DNA of 64,000 bases, from the NCBI GenBank assembly GCA_964482205.1, contig CAYZWI010000008.1, forward strand, positions 108,751 to 172,750, given 5' to 3'. The DNA comes from JAZDGX01 sp964482205 (GTDB lineage Bacteria; Eisenbacteria; RBG-16-71-46; CAIMUX01; WJJG01). This document shows, piece after piece, positions 18,410 to 27,328 of the stretch; the first letter of the stretch is position 1, and each line of letters starts with the position of its first letter. The translations under genes and the position numbers were made by a program. The notes under the pieces were generated by a model. It was not told where the DNA came from, searched no databases, and saw nothing but the letters and a program-made list of their open reading frames with translations.

Positions 18410-19261
18410 TCAGCGCGCCGCGACAAAGAGCGCGCTCAGTTCGTCGACGAGCGCATCCCTGCCCGCCAGCAAGGCGCGCGTCTCGTGAGTGACCGCGCCC
18501 CCTTCGAGATCGCGGACCACGCCGCCCGCTTCTTCGACGAGCGCCCAGCCCGCACCGATGTCCCACCACGAGAGCGGGTCTTCCTTGCCGGCCAGGAGCA
18601 GATCGGCCCGGCCCGCCGCGACATAGGCCATCTCGATCGACATCACCCCGAGCTTGCGCGTCTTCAGGCAGGCTCGATGCAGGGCGGGCAGGAACGAAGG
18701 GCGCGCGAGAAAGTCGTCGTCGCGCGTCATCTCCATGTGCACATTGGCCGCGGCCAGCGAGCTCGCGTCCGAGATCCGCAGGCGGGTTCCATTCCTCCAG
18801 GCCCCCGCGCCGGCGCGCGCCCGGAAGTGCTCGTCGTGCATGGGATCGTACACATGGCCGAGAACGGGGCGGCCCGCGGCGATCACCGCAATGGACACCG
18901 CGAACATCGGAATCCCGCGCACGAAGTTCATCGTTCCGTCGATCGGATCGATCCACCAAGTGAGATCAGAAGGCTGCGCGCTTCCCGCGTGGCGCCCGCT
19001 CTCTTCGCCGACGATCCCGTGTTCCGGCCAGCGCGCGCGGATCTGCTCGATCACTGAACGCTCGATGCGCGTGTCGATCTCGGTGACGACTTGCCCCGGG
19101 CTCTTCATCCACGCGGCGGGACGTCCGTCCGCCAGCGCATCACGCGCGAGCGCTCCCCACTTGGGCATCCACTCGGCCAGAAAATCATCCATCGCGGGCA
19201 GCAACGATGCGAGGCCGGAGGGAAGATCCCTCGCTGCAAGAGGAGGCTCGGAAGGACTCAT
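18410..19261 (-). CDS. Inositol monophosphatase-family phosphatase
   Basis: About 283 residues. Metal-binding motifs of the family are present: GEES (IVGEESGRHAG), WWIDPIDGTMNFVRGIPMFA (DPIDGT), and WWDIGAGWALVEEAGGVVRD near the C-terminus. The start is ATG 19261; a GTG 18 nt upstream is also in frame. Family members hydrolyse inositol-1-phosphate, histidinol phosphate or 3'-phosphoadenosine phosphates (CysQ). Substrate cannot be fixed from sequence. The gene starts 57 nt from the end of the acetyltransferase gene on the same strand. Confidence 0.88.
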   Translation of the reverse strand: MSPSEPPLAARDLPSGLASLLPAMDDFLAEWMPKWGALARDALADGRPAAWMKSPGQVVTEIDTRIERSVIEQIRARWPEHGIVGEESGRHAGSAQPSDLTWWIDPIDGTMNFVRGIPMFAVSIAVIAAGRPVLGHVYDPMHDEHFRARAGAGAWRNGTRLRISDASSLAAANVHMEMTRDDDFLARPSFLPALHRACLKTRKLGVMSIEMAYVAAGRADLLLAGKEDPLSWWDIGAGWALVEEAGGVVRDLEGGAVTHETRALLAGRDALVDELSALFVAAR

Positions 19262-19318
19262 GCGTCGCAAACTCCACACGCCGTCACGTGCATTCTTCCA
19301 GGCGGCTCCCGCCTTCCC

Positions 19319-20533
19319 TCAGAACTCATCCGCCATCCACGGCGTCGGCCCGGCGAAGATGGCATCCAGCGTCTCGAGCGCGCGCGCGCTGCCTTCCGCC
19401 AACGGCGTGAGCGCGGCCAGATCGCGAGCGCTCGAGAACCCGCTGTACAACGCGGCCAGTCCGCGCACATCGATGCGCACATCCTCCCGCGCCGTTCCTT
19501 GCCCCACCGCGCGTCCGCCCGCGCGCCCGCCGCGCAGCTTGCGCACGGCCGCGCGCCCCTCCTCCACTTCCAGGCGGAAGCGCCCGCGATTGTGCGCCAG
19601 AAAATCGTCGCGCACCGCCAGCGTGACCGCTCCGCGCGCGCGCGCCGCATATCCGCGCGCTTCCAGGGCGCGGGCGACATCGACGATTCTCAGCATCCAG
19701 GGGCTCTTCACTCGCACTTGATACGAGAAGGGCTCCAGCGGTCCGAGGATCGGGTCGGCCGGAGGACCGTGATAGACGCACGCTTCCACCTGCGTGCGGT
19801 GCGCGCCGAGAAAGGCGAGCAGGCGGTTCACGGCCGACGGGCTCGCCGCGAGCATCTCGCGGATCATGAGCGCGCCCTCGCGCAGCCGGGGCGCATACGA
19901 GATGCAGCCTTCCAGGCGCTCCCCGTTCCACAATCCATAGCGCGTCAGCGGCCCCCGAAAGGCGGCGAAGAAACGCTGCCATTCGGGCGCCGAACGATCG
20001 AGCGGACCATTGGCATCCCGCACCCGCTCCGCATACAAGGCGTGCACCTTGGGAAGCTCGCGCTCGTCGAGCTCGCGGATCTCGAGGGCCCGGTCGCGCA
20101 CATCGAAGGTCCGCGGAAGGAGACGGATTTCGTAGCGCGCGCCGGCGATCTCGTAGCCGGCCTGTTCATACAAGGAAGCGAGCGCGGGATAGAGCGAGGA
20201 AAGCGCCACTCCCTTCTCGTGGATTTCTTCCAGAGCCCAGCGCATCAGGCGCGCCGCCAAGCCGCGCGAGCGCTGCGCCGGGTGAACGGCGACCGCCCCG
20301 ATCGCGGTCATCGGCACGATGCGGCCCTGGAACCACTGCCCCATGGGACACAACAATGCTCCGCCCGCCACCCGGCGATCGTCGTGGACCAAGCGGATCA
20401 TGCGCGATCCGGCCGCGCGAATCTTGACCTCGACCTCTTCCGCGCTCGCGTTGAAGGACGTGCCCATGATTTCCGCGTAGCGCGTGTACTGCCGGTCGCG
20501 TTCGGGAGGCCCGTACCTCCATGCCGTCGTCAT
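19319..20533 (-). CDS. Eis-like GNAT N-acetyltransferase
   Basis: About 404 residues. ATG at 20533 has AAGGAG 5 nt upstream. The N-terminal GNAT domain contains the acetyl-CoA loop AVAVHPAQRSRGLAARLMRW (V-x-P-x-x-R-x-x-G-x-A). A second GNAT-like domain and a sterol-carrier-like C-terminal domain (LYSGFSSARDLAALTPLAEG) follow, as in Eis proteins. Known Eis proteins acetylate amino groups of aminoglycosides, polyamines or proteins in a hexamer. The substrate here is unknown. It lies upstream of the inositol phosphatase gene on the same strand. Confidence 0.82.
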   Translation of the reverse strand: MTTAWRYGPPERDRQYTRYAEIMGTSFNASAEEVEVKIRAAGSRMIRLVHDDRRVAGGALLCPMGQWFQGRIVPMTAIGAVAVHPAQRSRGLAARLMRWALEEIHEKGVALSSLYPALASLYEQAGYEIAGARYEIRLLPRTFDVRDRALEIRELDERELPKVHALYAERVRDANGPLDRSAPEWQRFFAAFRGPLTRYGLWNGERLEGCISYAPRLREGALMIREMLAASPSAVNRLLAFLGAHRTQVEACVYHGPPADPILGPLEPFSYQVRVKSPWMLRIVDVARALEARGYAARARGAVTLAVRDDFLAHNRGRFRLEVEEGRAAVRKLRGGRAGGRAVGQGTAREDVRIDVRGLAALYSGFSSARDLAALTPLAEGSARALETLDAIFAGPTPWMADEF

Positions 20534-20624
20534 CGTCGCTCCTTTCCAAATCCGGGGCGTCGGCGCCCGCATGGGAGTATCATCGGCCCGCTCCTGTGAC
20601 AACGAAATACGGGAGGGTGTGCGC

Positions 20625-21326
20625 ATGGGCAATGCGTTCGGCCATGGACTGCTTTGGTACGGCGTCTTTCTCTTTTCGGTCACCCTTCACGAGGCCTCCC
20701 ACGCGAAGGCCGCGTTGTCGGGCGGAGACCCGACCGCCTACCGGGCCGGGCAGGTGACGCTCGATCCCATTCCCCACATTCGCCGCTCGCCGGTGGGGAT
20801 GATCGTCCTGCCGATCCTCTCCGTGCTCCTCTTCGGCTTTCCCATGGGATTCGCGAGCGCGCCCTACGATCCCTACTGGGCCGATCGCTATCCTCGCCGG
20901 GCGGGATGGATGGCGCTCGCGGGCCCGTTCGCGAATTTCATTCTGCTGGTCATTGCCGGGCTGGGCATCCATCTCGGCATCGGGCTGGGAGGCTTTTCCA
21001 GGCCGGACAGCGCTGATTACCTGCATGTGATGGAGTCGGCCGCTTCCGGGCCCTGGCCCGCGCTCGGACTCATTTTGAGCATGCTCTTCTCGCTGAACCT
21101 GATCCTGCTCCTCTTCAATCTGCTTCCCGTTCCTCCGCTCGACGGCATGAGCGTCGCGACGCTCTTCTTGAAAGAGGATCTCGCGCGCAAAGTGCGCGCG
21201 GCAGCGTCATCGCCGGCGTTCGCCTGGCTCGGAATCCTGGTCGCGTGGCGGCTCTTCCCCCTTCTCTTCCGCCCGATCTTCGTCTTGGCGCTGAACACGC
21301 TCTACCCCGGGGCATCATTCGAATAA
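20625..21326 (+). CDS. M50 (site-2 protease-like) membrane metalloprotease
   Basis: 233 residues, several hydrophobic helices. ATG 20625 has GGGAGG upstream. The zinc motif HEASH (HExxH) lies in the first helix (FSVTLHEASHAKAALSGG) and the C-terminal ligand motif in NLLPVPPLDGMSVATLF (NxxPVPPLDG). No PDZ domain is present, as in the compact M50 subgroup. These enzymes cut within membranes, often to release regulators. The gene is divergent from the acetyltransferase gene. Confidence 0.85.
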   Translation: MGNAFGHGLLWYGVFLFSVTLHEASHAKAALSGGDPTAYRAGQVTLDPIPHIRRSPVGMIVLPILSVLLFGFPMGFASAPYDPYWADRYPRRAGWMALAGPFANFILLVIAGLGIHLGIGLGGFSRPDSADYLHVMESAASGPWPALGLILSMLFSLNLILLLFNLLPVPPLDGMSVATLFLKEDLARKVRAAASSPAFAWLGILVAWRLFPLLFRPIFVLALNTLYPGASFE

Positions 21327-21400
21327 GAGGGAAGAATGAGCGGGGCTTGCCTGGCTGCTCGCGAAAAACGGCCAACGCCGAAACGGACGGTGGCCGGCAG

Positions 21401-21676
21401 TCATCGCCCGCCCCCGCCGCTCACGAGGAAGGTGTCATCGCTGAAATGGAATGCCGTGGCTCCCGCGCCCCCGTTCAGTTTCACCGTCCACGGAGAGGCG
21501 AGATCGTCCGTCACGCGGTACTCGAGCGTGCCGAGGCAATGGTAGAGGTCCAGGTCAGGGTAGTCTCCGACCGGGATCCCCACGCCCGCGCTCCCATCGA
21601 TGAACGAGTTGCCTTCTTCGTACCGCCCCACGCATGGTTGCACTTCCTCTCGAATCAGCCTGGTGTTTCCTGCGCG
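21401..21676 (-). pseudogene. C-terminal fragment of an unrecognised extracellular-type protein
   Basis: An open frame bounded upstream by TGA encodes RAGNTRLIREEVQPCVGRYE then DDLASPWTVKLNGGAGATAF and ends HFSDDTFLVSGGGGR. It has no good start (only an internal GTG) and no ribosome site. The composition (Gly/Asp/aromatic strands) looks like the end of a secreted beta-protein. The surrounding 21327-21798 region is otherwise empty. Confidence 0.3.
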
Positions 21677-21798
21677 TCATTCGTACTCAGGGTCTTCCGC
21701 CGTGGTTGCCAGACCCTTGGGATCGGGCGGCCCCTCAGCCGCATCGTGAGGCCGCCACGCCAACGCAGTGCAATTGAGATGAGAAGAGAAGAAAGATG

Positions 21799-21886
21799 TG
21801 CCGGGACCGGGACTCGAACCCGGACGGGCCATCAACGGCCCAGCGGATTTTAAGTCCGCTGCGTCTACCCATTCCGCCATCCCGGC
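21799..21886 (-). tRNA. tRNA-Leu (anticodon TAA)
   Basis: The minus strand folds as a class II tRNA: acceptor GCCGGGA/TCCCGGC with discriminator A, anticodon stem GCGGA/TCCGC with loop CTTAAAA (TAA), a long variable arm and T-arm CCGGG-TTCGAGT-CCCGG. CCA is not encoded. 88 nt. Both class II features and the loop identify tRNA-Leu. Confidence 0.93.
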
Positions 21887-22367
21887 AGAATCGAACGCGC
21901 GCAAATCGACAGGAATCCTACGCCACGACCGGGAGATGTCCAACGAGGGAATCATCTCCCCGAAGGCATCGCGCGAGCATTCCGGTTCGCACGGTTCCAG
22001 CGCGCCTGCGCCCCGGAACCATTCGCGGCATCGTCCGCTCAAGACTTGCCCAAGGCTGGGCCCGCACTGACGCAAGCGGGCCAGAGGCGCAATTGCGCAG
22101 CGACGCAGGGCCGGGGGTGCGAGACCGAGGAGCGGTCCACAGCGCATTCCGGCTCGTGGAAACCGGCCGCCTCGCCCCGGGGTGGATGTTTGATCTGGAA
22201 TTGCAGCCCGGGTCCGGATACACTCTTCCGTTCCCGATTCCCGCCCCGGCTCGGAACCGAGTCTGGCCATTGCCCGGGCGGGACTCTCGGCCGACGGGGA
22301 GCTCTGAACAGCCTCTCCGCAGGCCGTTTCGCATCATCGAGAACCACCTGACACAGGGGTAGCGCGC
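21887..22367. other. Non-coding region upstream of the split AOR operon
   Basis: About 480 nt between tRNA-Leu and the first AOR gene. No frame with coding character on either strand. It probably holds promoters for the tRNA (minus) and the AOR operon (plus), but I see no clean consensus. The start of the AOR gene has only a weak GGGG ribosome site. Confidence 0.4.
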
Positions 22368-24509
22368 ATGCTGAATCAGGACCTTGCCCGCATGAAGTCG
22401 GCCCACCGCCGCGTGGCCGAATTCCCGTTCGAAGTCATCCCCATCGAGAAGGGGTACGCCGGGCGCGGAATTCGAATCGACCTCACCACGAACGAGATTC
22501 GCCTCTTCCCCGTCACGCAGCGGATGATGGACCTCTGGGTGGGCGGCAAGGGTCTCGACCTCTGGTTGATGTTCCAGGAAGTGACCGCCGCCACCCGCTG
22601 GGACAGCCCCGAGAATCCCATCTGCTTCTCGCCCGGGCCCCTCGCCGGAACCACTTCCTTTCCCGGCTCCGGCAAGACGCTGGTCACATCGCTCTCCCCC
22701 ATGACCGGCTCGGTGATGGACTGCAATGTGGGAGGCTACTTCGGCCCGCTGCTGAAATTCTGCGGCTTCGACGCGCTCGTCTTGATCGGCAAGGCCCCTG
22801 AAGAAACGATCGTCACCATCGACGCGCCTTCGGGACGGATCACGATCGAGCGCGCCCCGCTCGAGAGCATCGACGCGCATCTGCTCTCCGAAGAGCTGAC
22901 CGACATGTACGCCGAGGACGAGTACGACAAGAAGAACATCTCGGTGGTCAGCGCGGGACGCGGGGCGCAGCACACCCGCATGGGCGTCTTGAACTTCTCC
23001 TTCTACGATTGGCGCAAGCGCTGCGCGCGCATCAAGCAGGCCGGGCGCGGAGGCATCGGGCGCGTCTTTCGCGACAAGAAGCTGAAGGCCCTCGTCATCC
23101 GCAACCACGATGTCAATCCCGCCTGGAGCGTCGCGGAGAGTCCGGTCGCAGCCTGCGTACGGCCGCGTTCCGCGTCGGAGATCAAGGACGCGGCCGGGCG
23201 CGAGGCCATTCGCGCCGCGATCGCCAAGTGGAACGAGGATCCGCTTCACGCGCTCGACATGCTGAACGACATCCAGGCGCGCTTCGGCCACATCCCGCGC
23301 ACCGCGATCGACGAGATCACGCGCGCGACGACTGTGCCGGCCGCCTATCTCTACCACGCGGCCAGCTTCGTCGACGGCCTTGCCCTCGAAGCGCCCGCGG
23401 AGATGTCGGTGCAGGTCTGCACCGGAATCGCGTGCGCGGCGCTGGGAGCCGATCGCATCGTGAAAGCCTTCGAGGACGCGCTGGGAGTGAAAGCGGGAAA
23501 GCTCACGGCGGACTCGCGCGTGCGGCTGATGGCCGGCTCTTCCTGCGGCTGCGAGAAGGCACCCGCGGGCGGGCCTTGCCTGGGCGCGTGCGCGGCGGCT
23601 CCCCTGGCCCGCATCGGCGATACCTGGTACGGCCATGTTCGGCCGGGTGATGTGGCCGCTTTGCTCGATCGCCACCTGCCCGGGTCGTCAGGCGCTTCGC
23701 CGGTGAAGCCCGCTTCCGATGCGGCCCGTGCGAAGGGCGGCGATGGCCGCCCGCTGTCCGCGCGGCCGCTGAGCGCCGAAGATCTCTCCCTGATCCTGGC
23801 CGAGAGCGCCGCGCGTCAGGCGCGGGCGCGCGCCCTGCTCACGATCTGCACCGGCCGCCGCTCTGCTGCGGCGACGAAGGCGAGTGTCGACGAGGCGGCG
23901 GCGAGCGCGAAGCCGGCGAGCTCCGGCTCTGGGAGCGCGCCGAAGGCGACGACCATCGTCGCTGGTTGCGTCGAGCGCCCTGGCGAGGTCGCGATCGAAA
24001 AGGACGCGACGGTGCGCGCGATCCTCGACCGCGCGGGAGGAGTGCGGCCGGGCGCCTCCTTGCGAGCCGTTCAGGCGGGGGGACCTTCGGGCGCATACCT
24101 TGGCGCGGAGACGATCGACGCGCCGATGCGCTCCGCTTTCCAAACCCCTCCCCCGGGCGCGGCCACGGGACCCGACCGCGTGATCGCGATCGATGATTCC
24201 GTCTGTCCGACCGGTCTTCTTCGGGCGCATGCCGCGCAGTTGCTCGCGCAATCGTGCGGCAAGTGCACGCCGTGCCGTGAGGGATTGCATCAGATCTCGC
24301 TCGCCCTCGCCCGCCTCGAGCGCGGCGCGGGCAAGCGCGAGGATCTGGAGGTCATCGCAGAGATGTGCGCGGCCATGGAAACGGCCAGCGCTTGCGCCTT
24401 CGGCGTGTGGGCGGCCCAGCCCATGCGCACGGGGCTCTCGGTGTTTGCGCGCGAGCTCGAGGAGCACGCGGCCGGCCGCACCTGCCCGGCGAAGCGGCCC
24501 GAAGCGTGA
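22368..24509 (+). CDS. Split AOR subunit: tungstopterin N-domain fused to NuoE- and NuoF-like modules
   Basis: 713 residues. Residues about 25-246 match the N-terminal domain of aldehyde:ferredoxin oxidoreductases (VGGKGLDLWLMF, SPGPLAGTTSFPGSGKTLVT, GYFGPLLKFCGFDALVLIGK, AGRGGIGRVFRDKKLKALVI). About 285-436 is a NuoE-like thioredoxin-fold 2Fe-2S domain with C351/C356 (CTGIAC) and C404/C408 (CLGAC). After a linker, about 527-590 is an SLBB-like segment and about 600-700 the NuoF C-terminal 4Fe-4S helix bundle (C630, C633, C636 in CGKCTPCREG, and C676). The flavin/NADH-binding part of NuoF is absent. The catalytic C-terminal domains of AOR are in the next gene, 110 nt away. An ATG at 22392 is an alternative start. 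Confidence 0.85.
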   Translation: MLNQDLARMKSAHRRVAEFPFEVIPIEKGYAGRGIRIDLTTNEIRLFPVTQRMMDLWVGGKGLDLWLMFQEVTAATRWDSPENPICFSPGPLAGTTSFPGSGKTLVTSLSPMTGSVMDCNVGGYFGPLLKFCGFDALVLIGKAPEETIVTIDAPSGRITIERAPLESIDAHLLSEELTDMYAEDEYDKKNISVVSAGRGAQHTRMGVLNFSFYDWRKRCARIKQAGRGGIGRVFRDKKLKALVIRNHDVNPAWSVAESPVAACVRPRSASEIKDAAGREAIRAAIAKWNEDPLHALDMLNDIQARFGHIPRTAIDEITRATTVPAAYLYHAASFVDGLALEAPAEMSVQVCTGIACAALGADRIVKAFEDALGVKAGKLTADSRVRLMAGSSCGCEKAPAGGPCLGACAAAPLARIGDTWYGHVRPGDVAALLDRHLPGSSGASPVKPASDAARAKGGDGRPLSARPLSAEDLSLILAESAARQARARALLTICTGRRSAAATKASVDEAAASAKPASSGSGSAPKATTIVAGCVERPGEVAIEKDATVRAILDRAGGVRPGASLRAVQAGGPSGAYLGAETIDAPMRSAFQTPPPGAATGPDRVIAIDDSVCPTGLLRAHAAQLLAQSCGKCTPCREGLHQISLALARLERGAGKREDLEVIAEMCAAMETASACAFGVWAAQPMRTGLSVFARELEEHAAGRTCPAKRPEA

Positions 24510-24619
24510 TGCGGTGGCGGCGCGAAGTGCCGCCCGAAGCATGATGGGGCTTGAAGCGTGATAGGAGTTGAGGCGCTGCCCGTCCGGAGAGCGGCGGTTC
24601 GGTTGTGAGGAGGTTACGC

Positions 24620-26614
24620 GTGGCGCAGAAGATCACGATCATGGTGAATGGCGAGAAGCGCGAATGCGCGGGCGACGCGCGGCTTCTCGATGTTCTGCAG
24701 GAAGCGGGCATCCAGGTTCCGACGCTCTGCCATCATCGGGACCTCGCCCCTAACGGCAGTTGCCGGCTGTGCGCGGTCGAAGTGGAAGCGCAGGGCAAGA
24801 AGCGGCTCGTGCCTTCCTGCACTTATCGCGTGCGCGACGGCCTGGTCGTCTCCACCGAGGCGAAAGCCGTGCGTCGTCATCGCCGCACGCTGGCGGGCAT
24901 GCTGCTCGGCCGCTGGCCGAACGTTCCCGTGATCCAGGAGATCGCGCGCATGTGCGGCGTCACGGACGCGAGCCGGTACGCGGGCCCGCTCACCGATCCC
25001 AATCCCCGCGCCTGCGTGCTCTGCACCCGTTGCGCGCGCGCCTGCGAGGAATTCGTCCAGGAGCGCATCCTCGACTTCGCCGGCCGCGGGATTCGGCGCC
25101 ACTTGACCATGCCCTACGGCGATGTCGACCGGCACTGCATCGGCTGCACTTCGTGCGCCTACCTCTGCCCGACCGGCGCGATCCAGATCGTCGACGACCG
25201 CAATCATCCGCACGACCCGACGATGATCCGCGATCACGGCATGCTCGTGAATGCGGAGATGGCCCGCCTCGATCCGAATCAGTGCCGCATGCGGCAGGTC
25301 GGGACGGCCAACATCATCGATGTGATGGACCAGTACGACCTCCTGCCGGTGCACAACTACAAGTACGGTTCGCATCCGGACGCCAAAAAGATTTACAGCG
25401 CCGTCTTCCGCGACAAGTACCTGACCCAGGGCGAGGATGACGGTTGCTGGCACGGCTGCTCGATGGCCTGCGCCAAGGCGGCCGAGGAATTCGAGCTGAA
25501 GACCGGGCCGTACAAGGGCCAGAAGGTGCTGGTCGACGGCCCCGAGTACGAGAACGCGGGCGGCTGCGCGAACATGGGCTGCTTCGATCCGCAGTTCGTG
25601 CTCGAGTGGAACTTCTATTGCGACACCTACGGCGTCGACACGATCTCCTTCTCCACCTGCATGGCGTTCGTGATGGAATGCTACGAGAACGGGATCATCA
25701 CGAAGGAGCACACCGGGGGAAAGGAGCTGCCCTTCGGGGCCACCCTGGCCACCCTCGAGTGCCTGCACGAAATGGCGCGCGGCGAGGGCTTCGGCGTGGA
25801 TGTGGGCCAGGGCATCCGCTGGCTGAAGGAGAAGTGGGTTCGCGAGTACGGCGCCGATCCGCAGTTCGTGCAGGACATCGGCATGGAAGTGAAGGGCCTC
25901 GAAGTCTCCGAATATGTGCCCAAGGAATCGCTCGCCCAGCAGGCGGGCTACGCGATGGCGGTCAAGGGCCCGCAGCACGACGAGGCTTGGCTGATCTTCA
26001 TGGACATGGTCAACAACCAGATCCCGACCTTCGAGGACAAGGCCGAGGCGCTCTACTACTTCCCGCTCTGGCGCACCTGGTTCGGGTTGATGGGCCTCTG
26101 CAAGCTTCTCTGGAACGATGTCGTGCCCCTCGACAACAAGAGCTATCCGCCCATGCAGGCGGCCAAGGTCCCGGGACATGTGCGCGGATACTTCAAGTTC
26201 TACGAAGGCATGACGGGCAAGCCGCTCGACGAGGAGATCATGCTCGCGCAGTCGGCGCGGGTGCACAATCTCCAGCGGATCATGTCCTACATGTTCGGCC
26301 GCGGCACGCGCGAGCACGATGTGCCCCCCTATCGGATGATGGGGCCGGTGACGCGCGAGGAGTACGAGTCGCGCGCCGAGCGCTACTACGACAAGCAGCT
26401 GCGCGAAGTGCTGGGCGTCGATCCGGCGGCATTGCCGACCGAGGAGAAGATGCGCCTGCTGCGCGCCCATCGCGAGGCCCAGTACCAGAAGGCGCTCGAC
26501 ACCGCCTACGCGCGGCGCGGCTGGACGAAGAACGGCGTCCCCACCGTCGCGCGCTTGAAGGAGCTCGGCATCGATCTGCCCGAGCTGGTTGCGATCGTGG
26601 AGAAGGAGCAGTAG
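24620..26614 (+). CDS. Split AOR subunit: NuoG-like Fe-S module fused to AOR catalytic domains
   Basis: About 664 residues. GTG at 24620 has GAGGAGG 6 nt upstream. N-terminal 2Fe-2S domain with C37, C48, C51, C67; then two 4Fe-4S ferredoxin motifs, CVLCTRCARAC (132-142) and CIGCTSCAYLCP (173-183). From about 220 on it matches domains 2 and 3 of AOR: the cluster motif reads CWHGCSMAC (C276, C280, C284; CxxxCxxxC instead of the usual CxxCxxxC), GPEYENAGG, GVDTISFSTCMAFVMECYEN and GLMGLCKLLW, which holds the fourth cluster cysteine. The tungstopterin would lie between this chain and the N-domain of the preceding gene. Likely reaction: reversible oxidation of an aldehyde (or related carbonyl) to the acid. 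Confidence 0.87.
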   Translation: MAQKITIMVNGEKRECAGDARLLDVLQEAGIQVPTLCHHRDLAPNGSCRLCAVEVEAQGKKRLVPSCTYRVRDGLVVSTEAKAVRRHRRTLAGMLLGRWPNVPVIQEIARMCGVTDASRYAGPLTDPNPRACVLCTRCARACEEFVQERILDFAGRGIRRHLTMPYGDVDRHCIGCTSCAYLCPTGAIQIVDDRNHPHDPTMIRDHGMLVNAEMARLDPNQCRMRQVGTANIIDVMDQYDLLPVHNYKYGSHPDAKKIYSAVFRDKYLTQGEDDGCWHGCSMACAKAAEEFELKTGPYKGQKVLVDGPEYENAGGCANMGCFDPQFVLEWNFYCDTYGVDTISFSTCMAFVMECYENGIITKEHTGGKELPFGATLATLECLHEMARGEGFGVDVGQGIRWLKEKWVREYGADPQFVQDIGMEVKGLEVSEYVPKESLAQQAGYAMAVKGPQHDEAWLIFMDMVNNQIPTFEDKAEALYYFPLWRTWFGLMGLCKLLWNDVVPLDNKSYPPMQAAKVPGHVRGYFKFYEGMTGKPLDEEIMLAQSARVHNLQRIMSYMFGRGTREHDVPPYRMMGPVTREEYESRAERYYDKQLREVLGVDPAALPTEEKMRLLRAHREAQYQKALDTAYARRGWTKNGVPTVARLKELGIDLPELVAIVEKEQ

Positions 26615-26700
26615 GCGGCGGCGCTCGCCCGCGCGCCGAGGCGTCCCTCGCACTCGTCTGCGGCTGAGGCGCGCTGCGCGCCCGAGCCACAAGGGGAATT

Positions 26701-27315
26701 GTGGAACCGTCGCTCTTCGATCGCAATGTCCCGGGCATGACCGCTCGCCTGGCGAACGCGGTCGTCGGCGTGGCGGGCTGCGGAGGGATCGGCTCCAATG
26801 CGGCGGTCGCGCTCGCCCGCGCGGGCGTCGGCACGCTCGTGCTCGTCGATCACGACCGCGTGGCGCTGACCGACCTCAATCGCCAGTACTATTTCCAGGA
26901 CGAGATCGGGCAGTGGAAAGTGGAAGCGCTCGCCGCGCGCTTGCGGGCGATCCATCCCGCCATCCGTCTGCTCACCCACATCGAGCGGCTCACGCCTGAG
27001 AATACGGCTGCGCTCTTCGCTTCCGCTCAGATCCTCATCGAAGCCTTCGACGCGGCCGAGAACAAGCGCTGGCTGATCGAGGCCTGGGCGAAGAGCCATC
27101 CCGATCGCCCGATCGTCTGCGCGAGCGGGATTGCGGGCTTCGGGCGCACCGAAGCGCTGCAAGTGCGCTCGGCCGGACGGGTGTATGTGTGCGGCGACGA
27201 GACCACCGACATGCGCGCGGGGCTATGCGCCCCGCGGGTCGCGATCGTCGCGAACATGCAGGCGAATGTGGCGATCGAGCTCCTCATGCGCGGGCCGGGC
27301 GCGCAAGCATCGTGA
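26701..27315 (+). CDS. ThiF/MoeB/HesA-like E1 adenylating enzyme
   Basis: About 204 residues. GTG start with AAGGGGA just upstream. Rossmann ATP-binding motif VGVAGCGGIGSNAAVALARA and VLVDHDRVALTDLNRQYYFQ (DxDxVxxxNLNRQ) are typical of ThiF/MoeB. It lacks an obvious C-terminal zinc domain or rhodanese. It sits between the AOR genes and a ThiS/MoaD-like gene; AOR loci often carry such a pair. It probably activates the C-terminal glycine of that small protein for sulfur transfer to the tungstopterin dithiolene. Confidence 0.88.
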   Translation: MEPSLFDRNVPGMTARLANAVVGVAGCGGIGSNAAVALARAGVGTLVLVDHDRVALTDLNRQYYFQDEIGQWKVEALAARLRAIHPAIRLLTHIERLTPENTAALFASAQILIEAFDAAENKRWLIEAWAKSHPDRPIVCASGIAGFGRTEALQVRSAGRVYVCGDETTDMRAGLCAPRVAIVANMQANVAIELLMRGPGAQAS

Positions 27316-27328
27316 GGAAGGCAGACCC

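Noticed and set aside
22368..24509. First AOR gene as a plain NADH dehydrogenase subunit
   Set aside because: The first 246 residues carry AOR domain-1 motifs that no Nuo subunit has, and the FMN/NADH part of NuoF is missing.
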